In this document: in pieces, positions 8,166 to 15,658 of the stretch | Numbering within the stretch: position 1 is the stretch's first letter | How the letters are laid out: each line of letters begins with the position of its first letter | Origin: Herbaspirillum robiniae | GTDB lineage: Bacteria > Pseudomonadota > Gammaproteobacteria > Burkholderiales > Burkholderiaceae_D | Reading direction: 5' to 3' | NCBI RefSeq assembly: GCF_002213415.1 | Contig: NZ_NJGU01000005.1 | Span: forward strand, 124,001-188,000 | Length of the DNA stretch: 64,000 bases | Translations under genes and position numbers: made by a program | Notes under the pieces: generated by a model | Database searches by the model: none | What the model was told of the DNA's origin: nothing | The model's input: the letters and a program-made list of their open reading frames with translations, nothing else

Positions 8166-9785
8166 TCACTGCCCCATGTACGGATAGGCGTAGTCGGTCG
8201 GCGGCGCCGAGGTTTCCTTCACGGTACGCGGCGAGACCCAGCGCAACAGGTTCAGCGCCGAGCCGGCCTTGTCGTTGGTGCCGCTGCGGCGCGCGCCGCC
8301 GAATGGCTGCTGGCCGACCACCGCGCCGGTGGGCTTGTCGTTGATGTAGAAGTTGCCGGCGGCAAAGCGCAGCGCCTGCTGCGCCTGCAGGATGGCCGCG
8401 CGCTCGGTGGCGAACACGGCGCCGGTGAGCGCGTAGGGGCTGGTGCCGTCGACCAGCTTCAGCACCTCGTCCCACTCGGCGTCCTGGTAGACGTAGACCG
8501 ACAGCACCGGGCCGAAGATTTCGTTTTGCATCAGGGCGTGACGCGGATCCTTCACCTCGATCACGGTGGGCTCGATGAAGTAACCGGTGCGGTCCTCGCA
8601 CTTGCCGCCGACCAGCACGTCGGCGTTGGCGTCCTCACGCGCGCGGTAGATGTAGCCGCGGATGCGGTCGAAGGCGCGGCGATCGATGACGGCGCCCATG
8701 AAGTTGCTGAAGTCGCAGACGTCGCCCATCTTGATGGTGTCCACCATCGCCACCAGGCGCGCCTTGACCGCCGGCCAGAGCGAAGCGGGGATGTAGGCGC
8801 GCGAGGCGGCGCTGCATTTTTGTCCCTGGTATTCGAAGGCGCCGCGCAAAAGGCCGACGGCCAGCGCTTCGGCGTCGGCCGAGGGGTGCGCCAGCACGAA
8901 ATCCTTGCCGCCGGTCTCGCCGACCAGGCGCGGATAGGAGCGGTAGCGCGCGACATTGCGGCCGACCTCGCTCCACATGGTGTCGAACACCGCGGTGGAA
9001 CCGGTGAAGTGCACGCCGGCCAGCTCCGGGTGGGACAGCGCGATGTTGCTGATCTCGATGGCGTCGCCGGGGACGAAGTTGATCACGCCCTTGGGCAGGC
9101 CGGCCGCTTCCAGCAGCTCCATGAACATGTAGTTGGACAGCGCGGCGGTGGCCGCCGGCTTCCACAGCACACTGTTGCCCATCAGCGCCGGCGCGATCGC
9201 CAGGTTGCCGCCGATGGCGGTGAAGTTGAAGGGCGTGACGGCGTAGACGAAGCCTTCCAGCGGACGGTACTCGCTGCGGTTACGCACGCCGGCCGAGTTT
9301 TGCGGCTGCATCTGCGCGATCTCGTGGGCGAACTGGACATTGAAGCGCAGGAAGTCGATCAGCTCGCAGGCCGAGTCGATCTCCGCCTGGTAGGCGGTCT
9401 TGCTCTGGCCGAGCATGGTGGCCGCGTTCAGGCGCGCGCGCCACGGCCCGGCCAGCAGGTCGGCCGCCTTCAGGAAGACCGCCGAACGCTCCTGCAGCGA
9501 CCAGCTGCTCCACTCCCTCTGCGCGGCCAGCGCGCAGTCGACCGCCGCCTGCACGGTCTTCTGGTCGGCGTGATAGAGGTTGGCCAGCACGCGGTCGTGC
9601 TCGTGCGGGGCGCGCACCGCGGTAGCGGTGCCGCCGAACACGCGCTCGCCGTTGACCACTGACGGGATCTCGCGGCAGACGTTCTTTTGCGCCGCCAGTT
9701 CGTTGCGCAGGGATTCGCGTTCCGGGCTGCCCGGCGCGTAGTTCAGGACGGGCTCGTTGGCCGTCACTGGATATGTCTTATTCAT
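8166..9785 (-). CDS. pruA: L-glutamate gamma-semialdehyde (P5C) dehydrogenase
   Basis: A 539-residue aldehyde dehydrogenase that oxidises glutamate semialdehyde/P5C to glutamate with NAD+, the second step of proline breakdown. The catalytic Cys lies in GQKCSAASRAY and the general-base Glu in VGETGGKDF. SAVFLKAADLLAGPWR and FGGARRSGTNDKAGS match the long monofunctional P5CDH branch (about 540 residues, as in human ALDH4A1) rather than the PutA fusion. No proline dehydrogenase gene is adjacent. Start 9785 (MNKTYPV) is chosen; a TTG 11 codons upstream would lie inside the operator region. The promoter overlaps two GGATCC-centred palindromes that a divergent GntR regulator probably binds. Confidence 0.93.
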   Translation of the reverse strand: MNKTYPVTANEPVLNYAPGSPERESLRNELAAQKNVCREIPSVVNGERVFGGTATAVRAPHEHDRVLANLYHADQKTVQAAVDCALAAQREWSSWSLQERSAVFLKAADLLAGPWRARLNAATMLGQSKTAYQAEIDSACELIDFLRFNVQFAHEIAQMQPQNSAGVRNRSEYRPLEGFVYAVTPFNFTAIGGNLAIAPALMGNSVLWKPAATAALSNYMFMELLEAAGLPKGVINFVPGDAIEISNIALSHPELAGVHFTGSTAVFDTMWSEVGRNVARYRSYPRLVGETGGKDFVLAHPSADAEALAVGLLRGAFEYQGQKCSAASRAYIPASLWPAVKARLVAMVDTIKMGDVCDFSNFMGAVIDRRAFDRIRGYIYRAREDANADVLVGGKCEDRTGYFIEPTVIEVKDPRHALMQNEIFGPVLSVYVYQDAEWDEVLKLVDGTSPYALTGAVFATERAAILQAQQALRFAAGNFYINDKPTGAVVGQQPFGGARRSGTNDKAGSALNLLRWVSPRTVKETSAPPTDYAYPYMGQ

Positions 9786-9808
9786 AATTTTATACGAAAT
9801 AATATAAA

Positions 9809-9838
9809 TTGGATCCAACTAAAACTAATTGGATCCAG
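9809..9838. promoter_or_regulatory. Tandem palindromic operator between pruA and the GntR gene
   Basis: A perfect palindrome TTGGATCCAA (9809-9818) and a near copy TTGGATCCAG (9829-9838) have centres exactly 20 bp apart, about two helical turns. They sit in a short AT-rich stretch next to a TATATT-like -10 for pruA. FCD-type GntR repressors commonly bind short dyads of this kind; assigning these sites to the adjacent regulator is inference. Confidence 0.7.
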
Positions 9839-10029
9839 TCTATCAGAGGAAAACTTGAGGCACAATAGGAGGCTTTGAGAACGTGGTTCTCAACGAATGC
9901 GAACGTTGTGAGAGACTGTTCGCCATCGGCGTCGAGCCGGGCCGGAGCCTCCCTGAGAAGGCAGCCTGCGGCGCCGGCGAGCAGGTTCCAGGTAAGCCCC
10001 AGAATCAATTTCGGAATAAGAATTCAGTC

Positions 10030-10740
10030 ATGCCCACGCAACAACCCCGCGCCAAGGCCCCCGCCAAAGGGCTGCCGCAAATCATCCGCGACCAGCTGCG
10101 CTACGAGATCCTGAACGGCACCATGGCCACCGGCACCCAGCTGCGCCAGGACGCGCTGGCCGAGCGCTTCAACACCAGCCGCCTGCCGGTGCGCGAGGCC
10201 TTGCGCCAGCTGGAGTCCGAAGGACTGGTCACCTACCAGCGCAACCGCGGCGCGGTGGTGGCCGGCATGGACGTGAACCAGCTGTGCGAGATCATGGACA
10301 TCCGCATCGCGCTGGAATGCCACGCCGCCAAGATCGCCGTGCCCAACATGGTCCAGCGCGACTTCGCCCACCTGCAAGAAATCCTCGACCTGTACAACGC
10401 CTCGGAGTCGGTGGCCGAATGGGGCGAATACAACCGCCGCTTCCACCTGGCGCTGTGCGCCCCGGCCAACAACACCAAGCTGCGCCGCCTGATCGAAGAG
10501 TTCTGCCTCAACACCGACCGCTACACGCACGAGATGATGTCGCTGGCCACCGGCAAGGAAGGCCCGCAGTCGGACCACTTCGAGATCCTCGAAGCATGCA
10601 AGCAGCGCGACGCCGCCCGCGTGGCGATGCTGCTGGAGCGGCACATCATGGAAACCAAGAACAACCTGCTGGCGACCGACCGCATGAAGCGCGAGAACGC
10701 GGCCGCCGGAGAGGACGAAGACGTACGCGACGCCGCCTGA
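10030..10740 (+). CDS. GntR-family (FadR/FCD subfamily) transcriptional regulator
   Basis: A 236-residue regulator. The N-terminal winged helix (about residues 15-75) contains RDQLRYEILNGTMATGTQL and NTSRLPVREALRQLESEGLV, followed by an all-helical FCD effector domain. The metal/ligand residues expected for FCD are visible: His in YNRRFHLAL, His in QSDHFEIL and His in LLERHIMETK. It is divergent from pruA and is the likely controller of it. ATG 10030 gives the family length. A GTG at 9883 has a better Shine-Dalgarno (AGGAGG) and adds 49 in-frame codons, but those codons have weak GC3 bias and no domain, so I treat that stretch as leader. Confidence 0.9.
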   Translation: MPTQQPRAKAPAKGLPQIIRDQLRYEILNGTMATGTQLRQDALAERFNTSRLPVREALRQLESEGLVTYQRNRGAVVAGMDVNQLCEIMDIRIALECHAAKIAVPNMVQRDFAHLQEILDLYNASESVAEWGEYNRRFHLALCAPANNTKLRRLIEEFCLNTDRYTHEMMSLATGKEGPQSDHFEILEACKQRDAARVAMLLERHIMETKNNLLATDRMKRENAAAGEDEDVRDAA

Positions 10741-10762
10741 TGGCGGGATGCATTGAATGAAG

Positions 10763-10790
10763 ACAGCCGGCGTTTGCCGGCTGTTTTTTT
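10763..10790 (+). terminator. Rho-independent terminator of the GntR gene
   Basis: An 8-bp stem (CAGCCGGC / GCCGGCTG) with a 4-base loop is followed by seven T residues, 23 bases after the stop codon. Confidence 0.95.
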
Positions 10791-10822
10791 ATGTGGCGGC
10801 TGGAGGGCCTGAGCGGGACTTC

Positions 10823-10920
10823 GATACGCCGCTTTGCGGCTACTCAGTCCGAACGGAGTTCAGAGAAGCGCAACGAACGACAACGACGCTGGATCCCGGC
10901 CTTCGCCGGGATGACGGATT
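10823..10920. repeat. Dispersed repeat, copy A
   Basis: About 95 bases matching copy B at 11029-11119. It starts with CCGCTTTGCGGCTAC, continues through a GAAGCGCAACGAACGACA-like section, and ends with a 32-base block (10889-10920) that is identical in both copies and contains the small hairpin CCCGGCCTTCGCCGGG. This kind of intergenic element is common in betaproteobacterial genomes. The whole stretch 10791-11557 has no gene I can support. Confidence 0.8.
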
Positions 10921-11028
10921 CATCGGGATGGCGCGTCTGCGTATGGTGTGGATAAGAAGAAGCTGGAGATCGTTGCGCTCGTCGCTGTGGACAGATTTGC
11001 CGGAGGCGACGGCATGTGCGCGGGCTCG

Positions 11029-11119
11029 AGAGGCCGCTTTGCGGCTACCCGGTCCGAGCAGGGTCTGGTGAAGCGCGACGAGCGACACTGGATCCCGGCC
11101 TTCGCCGGGATGACGGATT
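11029..11119. repeat. Dispersed repeat, copy B
   Basis: A second, slightly shorter copy of the element at 10823-10920, in the same orientation. The last 32 bases (11088-11119) are identical to copy A. A diverged relative of the hairpin core lies at 24182-24203 inside the fucose operon. Confidence 0.8.
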
Positions 11120-11287
11120 AAATGAGACGGCCAGTCGATGACTTGAAGCGCAGGCGAGTCACAACGCAAGATCGCGATCCGGCGCATCGAAGCCGCAGGC
11201 GAGCTGCAAGCAGCGCGATGCCGAAGGCGAGCCGGATGCAAGGCAAAGCCGCAGGCGAGCCGTTCACGCTGTCCCCTTGTGGGCCAG

Positions 11288-11373
11288 CCGCCGGAGCGCG
11301 GTAAAAAATGGATCAGCGGGGCAGCCGGAGCGCAGCGACTCTGCCTCGCCCATTTTTTACCGCGCTCCGGCGG
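11288..11373. repeat. Long inverted repeat (24-bp perfect arms)
   Basis: Arms at 11288-11311 and 11350-11373 are perfectly complementary over 24 bases, each containing CCGGAGCGCGGTAAAAAATG or its complement, with a 38-base spacer. As RNA it would form a very stable stem on either strand. It is not next to a gene end on the plus strand. On the minus strand it lies about 185 bases beyond the GNAT gene stop at 11558. Confidence 0.85.
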
Positions 11374-11417
11374 GAACCCCGCAGGGGCTGGCACTTAGGG
11401 GCCGCCTTCTTTTGCTT

Positions 11418-11443
11418 ACTTTTCTTGGCGGAGCAAGAAAAGT
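11418..11443. repeat. Hairpin element ACTTTTCTTG / CAAGAAAAGT
   Basis: Ten-base perfect arms around a 6-base loop, embedded in TTTTGCTTACTTTTCTTGG-type sequence, which I recall as a recurrent intergenic motif in beta- and gammaproteobacteria. On the minus strand it lies about 115 bases after the GNAT gene and could act as a 3' structure for it. The function is unknown. Confidence 0.65.
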
Positions 11444-11557
11444 GAGCGGCTGCCGGGCCGCCCCCGGCGCTCCCTTCCGACCGGAGAAAGATAGGCATAG
11501 AGCCGATACATCGGCATGCAGCAACACCAGACTACCCAACTGCGCCGCCAAACACAC

Positions 11558-12166
11558 TCAATCCCCTCGCCCCATCCTCCGCAACAACCCCACCCGCACC
11601 TCCGGCCACTCCTCATCAATAATAGAAAACCGCACCGAATCCCTCTTCCGCCCATCCGGCATGATCCGCTCATGCCGGACAATCCCCTCCTGCCGCGCGC
11701 CGATGCGCAAGATGGCCGCCCGCGACCGCTCGTTGAGCACATCGGTGGTGAACTGCACCCGCACGCATCCCATCTCCTCGAACGCATGCCGCAGCAGCAG
11801 GAACTTCGCCTCGGTATTGGCCCCGCTGCGCTGGAAGGACAACGACAGCCAGGTATGCCCGATCTCCAGCTTGCGGTTGGCCGCGTCCAGCTTCCAGTAG
11901 CGCGTGGTGCCGATCGGCCGGCCCGATGCCCGGTCAACGATCAGGAAGGCCATCACCTTGCCGGCCGCCTGCCCCTCCAGCGCGGTGGCGAGATACTTGT
12001 CCACCGTCTGCTCGCCCGGCACCACGGTCAGCGTCATGTTCCACAGCTCGCCGTCGGCGGCGGCCTCGAGCAAGGCGGCCCGGTGCCCGGCCGTCAGCGG
12101 CTGCAACTCGACCAGCTCGCCCGGCAGCAACGGATGACGCAAAAAGGAAGAAGAAGACGAAGACAT
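11558..12166 (-). CDS. GNAT-family N-acetyltransferase (RimJ/RimL type)
   Basis: A 202-residue cytoplasmic acetyltransferase. LRHPLLPGELVELQPLT, GRPIGTTRYWKLD, the beta-strand EIGHTWLSLSFQRSGANTEA that contacts acetyl-CoA, and MGCVRVQFTTDVLNERSRAAI follow the ribosomal-protein-acetylase subfamily order. ATG 12166 (MSSSSSSFLRH) is chosen: the frame continues far upstream, but only as antisense of the next gene, and ACAGGGG precedes this ATG. The substrate cannot be predicted. It lies 104 bases downstream of an outer-membrane protein gene on the same strand. Confidence 0.88.
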   Translation of the reverse strand: MSSSSSSFLRHPLLPGELVELQPLTAGHRAALLEAAADGELWNMTLTVVPGEQTVDKYLATALEGQAAGKVMAFLIVDRASGRPIGTTRYWKLDAANRKLEIGHTWLSLSFQRSGANTEAKFLLLRHAFEEMGCVRVQFTTDVLNERSRAAILRIGARQEGIVRHERIMPDGRKRDSVRFSIIDEEWPEVRVGLLRRMGRGD

Positions 12167-12270
12167 GCGGCCCCTGTGGACAAGAAAGATGAAAACGCAA
12201 TGATGCCGCATCCGCCCCGCCCTGGCGACGCACAGATCCGCGCCAAACCCGCCGCAACAGCGGCAAGGGC

Positions 12271-13008
12271 TCAGAAGCCGAACTGCAACCGCATCGTGAC
12301 GCTGCGCGCGCTGTGCGCATTGTTGGTGCCGAACAGGTAGGCCGCTTCGTACTTGAGGAACTGCCGGCCGAAATACGCCGTGCCGAACAGCGCCGGGCCC
12401 AGCCGGTGCGACTGGTCTTCGCGGTGGTTCCAGTTGTCCCACTTGCCCAGCTCGCCGAAGCCCTGCACGCCGAAATTGAGCAGCGGACGCCAGTGCTGGC
12501 GCACCTGCCACTGGTAGACCAGTTGCGTCGGGCCGCCTTGCGCGACCCGGTAGTCGCGCTGGAAGAAGAGATTGAGGTTGAACTGCGTGCGCCACCACTC
12601 AGTCTGCAGCGCCGGCCCCCACTCCAGGCCGTAGCCGTCGCGCCCGCGGTATTGCTCGAGGTTGGTGTGGATGGCCAGGTCGAAGGGATATTCGCCTTGC
12701 GTGAGCAGCACGTCGTTTTGCCAGTTCAGGCTGAAAAAGCTGGTGCCCTGGGCGGCGGTCTGGGTGTAGACGCCGTAGAGCTCGGTGTACCAGCGCGAGT
12801 TGACGCCGTAGCCCACGCCCAGTTCGGGTGAGCCGACCGGCGCGCTGCCGGGGCGCTTGGCGTTCCAGTATTTGTAGTCCAGCGTCAACTGGCCGGGGTC
12901 GGAGTAGACGTTGACCAGGTAGTAGCCGGTGGCGGCCGCGGCTTCGCCCGCAAGAAAGCAGCATGCCGACAGCAGCAATACCGAGGCCCACCCGCCCGTC
13001 CTGATCAT
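12271..13008 (-). CDS. Outer-membrane beta-barrel-type protein of unknown function
   Basis: A 245-residue envelope protein. The N-terminus is a signal sequence: either signal peptidase I cleavage near residue 25 (GEAAA before ATGYY) or a possible lipobox LSAC at residues 13-16. The mature part is rich in aromatic residues with alternating strand patterns (YYLVNVYSDPGQLTLDYKYW, WWRTQFNLNLFFQRDY) and ends in RLQFGF, a terminal Phe typical of outer-membrane barrels. I do not recognise a characterised family member. It may be co-transcribed with the hydrolase gene, whose stop is 77 bases upstream. Confidence 0.75.
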   Translation of the reverse strand: MIRTGGWASVLLLSACCFLAGEAAAATGYYLVNVYSDPGQLTLDYKYWNAKRPGSAPVGSPELGVGYGVNSRWYTELYGVYTQTAAQGTSFFSLNWQNDVLLTQGEYPFDLAIHTNLEQYRGRDGYGLEWGPALQTEWWRTQFNLNLFFQRDYRVAQGGPTQLVYQWQVRQHWRPLLNFGVQGFGELGKWDNWNHREDQSHRLGPALFGTAYFGRQFLKYEAAYLFGTNNAHSARSVTMRLQFGF

Positions 13009-13084
13009 GGTCTTGTCTTGCCCCCTGTGAATGCGCCGGCCGCCGCGATCTGCGCGCGGCTTGCCGGCGTTAGCCCCGGTGCCG

Positions 13085-14155
13085 TCAGCGCGTCGGCAAT
13101 GCCCTGATGAACTGGTCCAGCTGCGCCGCGTAGAACCTGGCCATGCCGGTGGTGCCGTGGCCGCGCGTCTCGGCGCTGGCCGGGATCAGCATCACGGCGG
13201 CGTTGGGCAGGTCCTTCAGCGCCGCTTGCAGTATGCCGGTTTCCGGCGGATTGCGTTCGTCGTCGGCCGAATTGATCGCCAGCAGCGGCACGCGGATCTT
13301 CGCCAGGCCCGGCATGGCGTTGTAGTCGGCCGACGAACCCCACTGATAGATGAAGTCGTTGGCGTCAGCCGTCACCGGCGCGGCCAAGCGCTCGTCGACC
13401 AGCTTGTCGGCCTGGGCATGGGTGCCGGCCATCTGCTGGTAGGCCAGCGTGCCGCCATTGGTGGCGAAGATGAACATGTTGTTGGCCAGGCGCAGCGAGG
13501 GCGGCTGTACGGTGTAGTTGCCGTTGTTCCAGGCCGGATCCTGCCTGATCGACTCCACTAGCATGCGGCGCATGATCCAGTTGCGGCTGGACATCTCGGT
13601 GGGCTGCGAGGCCATCGGCACCAGGCCGTCGGCGAAGCCGGGGTAGGTGCCGCCCCACAGCCAGGCCTGCATGCCGCCCATGGAGTTGCCGATGATCAGG
13701 CGCAGGCGCTTGATGCCCAGGCCTTCGGTCAGCATGCGGTACTGCGCCAGCACCATGTCGGCATAGTTGTACTGCGGGAAGGCCGCGCGCAGGCCGTCGG
13801 AAGGCTTGGTCGACTTGCCCACGCCGATGCCGTCGGGAATGACGATGAAGTATTTGCTGGCGTCCAGCGGCTGGCCGGGGCCGAACAGCTGGCCGCCGAA
13901 GTCCTTGGACAGCATCGCCTGCGCGGTCTGGTAGGTGCCGTGCAGCACCAGCACCGCCGGGTTGCTGCGCTCGCCGATGGTCACGTAGTGCAGGCGCAGG
14001 TTGTCCAGCGCCTGGCCGTTGTGGAACACGAAGGTCGGCGCGATCCAGTCGCCCTCGACCGGGGCCGGCTGGTCGGCGGCATGCGCCGGGACATGGAGGG
14101 CCGCTGCGCAAAGGCAGAAGGCGGCGGCGCGCAAGGCGCGGGAAATCAGGCTCAT
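13085..14155 (-). CDS. Exported alpha/beta-hydrolase, homoserine O-acetyltransferase-like
   Basis: A 356-residue protein with a signal peptide (MSLISRALRAAAFCLCAAA... ending AHA before ADQPAP). The fold is that of the MetX-like alpha/beta hydrolases: HGTYQTAQAML oxyanion region, nucleophile Ser in IGNSMGGMQAW, acid Asp in INSADDERNP and catalytic His in TRGHGTTG. ATG 14155 has AAGGATTCC before it; upstream in-frame codons are not coding-like. A true homoserine acetyltransferase would be cytoplasmic and non-exported, so this is more likely a periplasmic esterase or hydrolase of that structural family. The substrate is unknown. Confidence 0.85.
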   Translation of the reverse strand: MSLISRALRAAAFCLCAAALHVPAHAADQPAPVEGDWIAPTFVFHNGQALDNLRLHYVTIGERSNPAVLVLHGTYQTAQAMLSKDFGGQLFGPGQPLDASKYFIVIPDGIGVGKSTKPSDGLRAAFPQYNYADMVLAQYRMLTEGLGIKRLRLIIGNSMGGMQAWLWGGTYPGFADGLVPMASQPTEMSSRNWIMRRMLVESIRQDPAWNNGNYTVQPPSLRLANNMFIFATNGGTLAYQQMAGTHAQADKLVDERLAAPVTADANDFIYQWGSSADYNAMPGLAKIRVPLLAINSADDERNPPETGILQAALKDLPNAAVMLIPASAETRGHGTTGMARFYAAQLDQFIRALPTR

Positions 14156-14406
14156 TGGAATCCTTGTTGTGGGAGCGGGTGGTCGGGAAGCGCCATGGTA
14201 TCCGGCGGCCCGCCGCGCGGCAAAGCTGCGCTGCAGCACGAGGCATGACGCCGGGCATCTATGTAACAACTGTAAGAGATCGTGTTACAGCTGAGTCTGT
14301 TCCAGAATTTTTTCTATTATTGCGACTCTACGGTACAGCTGCAGGCACAGCCGCAGCACCTCATGCTCAGGAACAACGTACAGCGCACAACGAAGGAAGA
14401 ACAATC

Positions 14407-14622
14407 ATGAAAACCCTGCACAAGATCACGGCCATTTCCCTTATCGCATTCACCCTGGCGGCGATGGGAGGCTGCAGCAACATGAGCCGCCGCGACAAGA
14501 ACACCGCCGTCGGCGCCACCATCGGCGCGGTCGGCGGCGCCATCCTGACCGGCGGCAGCGGCATCGGCACCGCCGGCGGCGCGGCGGTGGGCGGCGTGAT
14601 CGGTCACCAGATCGGCCGCTGA
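14407..14622 (+). CDS. Small glycine-zipper lipoprotein (OsmB-like)
   Basis: A 71-residue protein. Residues 1-23 form a lipoprotein-like signal with AAMGGC, and Cys23 is the likely lipidation site. The rest is a glycine-zipper segment (AVGATIGAVGGAILTGGSG, GGAAVGGVIGHQIGR), the pattern of OsmB/SlyB-type envelope proteins. AAGGAAGA lies seven bases before the ATG. The upstream region contains TGTAAC...GTTACA arms at 14262-14289 and an AT-rich stretch that could be its promoter. It is followed by its own terminator, so it is a single-gene unit. A role in envelope or osmotic stress is inferred from the family. Confidence 0.85.
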   Translation: MKTLHKITAISLIAFTLAAMGGCSNMSRRDKNTAVGATIGAVGGAILTGGSGIGTAGGAAVGGVIGHQIGR

Positions 14623-14649
14623 TCCCCGCTGCCCCATCGGGCAATGACC

Positions 14650-14686
14650 ACGGGCCGGGCGCTTGTGCGTCCGGCCCGTTTTGTTT
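14650..14686 (+). terminator. Rho-independent terminator of the glycine-zipper lipoprotein gene
   Basis: A 9-bp stem (ACGGGCCGG / CCGGCCCGT) with a 12-base loop, then TTTGTTT. It lies 27 bases past the stop and 20 bases before the stop of the convergent SDR gene. Confidence 0.85.
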
Positions 14687-14705
14687 GGCGATCTGCTGCC
14701 GGCGC

Positions 14706-15407
14706 TTACACCGAGCGGGTCAGGCCGCCGTCCACCTTGATGTTCTGGCCGGTGATGTAGGCGCCGCCTTCGGAGGCCAGGAAGGCGATGGTCGCGGCCA
14801 CTTCCTCGCTGGTGCCGTAGCGCTGCATCGGCACGCTGGCGCGGCGCTCCTCGCGCGCGGGCAGGCTGTCGATCCAGCCCGGCAGCACGTTGTTGATGCG
14901 GATGTTCTCCCTGGCGTAGTTGTCGGCGAAGATCTTGGTGAACGACGCCAGGCCGGCGCGAAACACCGCCGAGGTCGGGAACATCTCGCTGGGTTCGAAC
15001 GCCCAGGCCGAGGAAATGTTGATGATGGCGCCGCCGCCCTGCTTTTGCATCAGCGGGGTGACCAGGCGGGTCGGGCGGATCACGTTGAGCAGGTAGGTGT
15101 CCATGCCGCGGTGCCAGTCCTCGTCCGAGATCTCCAGGATCGGCGCGCGCGGCCCGTGGCCGGCGCTGTTGACCAGTACGTCGACGCGGCCCCATTTTTG
15201 CACTGCCAGGTCCACCAGTTTCTGCAGGTCCTCGGGCGACTGGTTGGAGCCGGTCACGCCGATGCCGCCCAGCTCCCCGGCCAGCGCTTCCCCCTTGCCG
15301 GAGGAAGACAGGATGGCGACGTGAAAGCCGTCGGCCGCCAGGCGGCGGGCGGCGGCGGCGCCCATGCCGCTGCCGGCGGCGGTAATCAGGGCTACTTTGC
15401 TGGTCAT
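14706..15407 (-). CDS. SDR-family oxidoreductase with altered catalytic Tyr/Lys positions
   Basis: A 233-residue Rossmann protein. The nucleotide-binding glycine motif is TAAGSGMG (residues 9-16), NSAG stands in the NNAG position, and INISSAWAF supplies the catalytic-Ser strand. C-terminal ITGQNIKVDGG is a standard SDR ending. Where YxxxK is expected, the sequence reads PTSAVFRAGLASFTK: aligned on the following AGLASFTK helix, Tyr becomes Ser and Lys becomes Arg. It may therefore be a divergent or non-classical SDR. It is divergent from the PhyH dioxygenase gene and probably shares its promoter region, which contains a 14-bp palindrome. The substrate is unknown. Confidence 0.85.
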   Translation of the reverse strand: MTSKVALITAAGSGMGAAAARRLAADGFHVAILSSSGKGEALAGELGGIGVTGSNQSPEDLQKLVDLAVQKWGRVDVLVNSAGHGPRAPILEISDEDWHRGMDTYLLNVIRPTRLVTPLMQKQGGGAIINISSAWAFEPSEMFPTSAVFRAGLASFTKIFADNYARENIRINNVLPGWIDSLPAREERRASVPMQRYGTSEEVAATIAFLASEGGAYITGQNIKVDGGLTRSV

Positions 15408-15446
15408 GGAAACTCCTTGTTTTCTTGTTGAACGGGCAAACCGCCA

Positions 15447-15578
15447 TTCTAAACAGAACGCCCCGTTTCTTCCCGGCTACCTCCCCGCCCCCCTTCCCCC
15501 CCGGTCTTTCCGCCTTTCGGCAATGCTTGAAATTTGTGTTTGACAAAGCCAAATTTAAGTCGCATTCTGTATACAGAA
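15447..15578. promoter_or_regulatory. Palindromic operator-like sites between the SDR and PhyH genes
   Basis: A perfect 14-bp palindrome TTCTGTATACAGAA lies at 15565-15578, and a related shorter version TTCTAAACAGAA lies at 15447-15458, in the 251-base divergent gap. The first is close to an AT-rich AAATTTAAG stretch. Such dyads are typical of GntR, IclR or similar repressors. No regulator gene adjoins, so the binding protein is unknown. Confidence 0.6.
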
Positions 15579-15658
15579 CACGATAACAACAACACAAGAT
15601 CGCAAGACGCCCAGGCATCACGCCGCCGGCAATCCAGCCATCAACAGAGGAGACACAC

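Noticed and set aside
7407..9662. A very long open frame on the plus strand opposite pruA and the liv binding-protein gene
   Set aside because: It is antisense to two clear genes, has an Arg/His/Gly-rich composition with no domain, and arises from high GC3 codon use on the other strand.
9883..10029. Genuine 49-residue N-terminal extension of the GntR protein
   Set aside because: Third-position GC falls well below that of neighbouring genes and no domain is visible; kept only as a finding because the ribosome site is strong.
10823..11119. CRISPR array
   Set aside because: Only two copies of a long element with an unrelated 100-base spacer; no regular short repeat-spacer pattern and no cas gene.
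10791..11557. Insertion sequence or prophage edge
   Set aside because: No transposase, integrase or phage gene and no tRNA target is visible; only small repeats.
11277..11900. Open frames across the repeat island and opposite the GNAT gene
   Set aside because: They run through inverted repeats and have Pro/Arg/Ser-rich translations without motifs; the region is better read as intergenic repeats.
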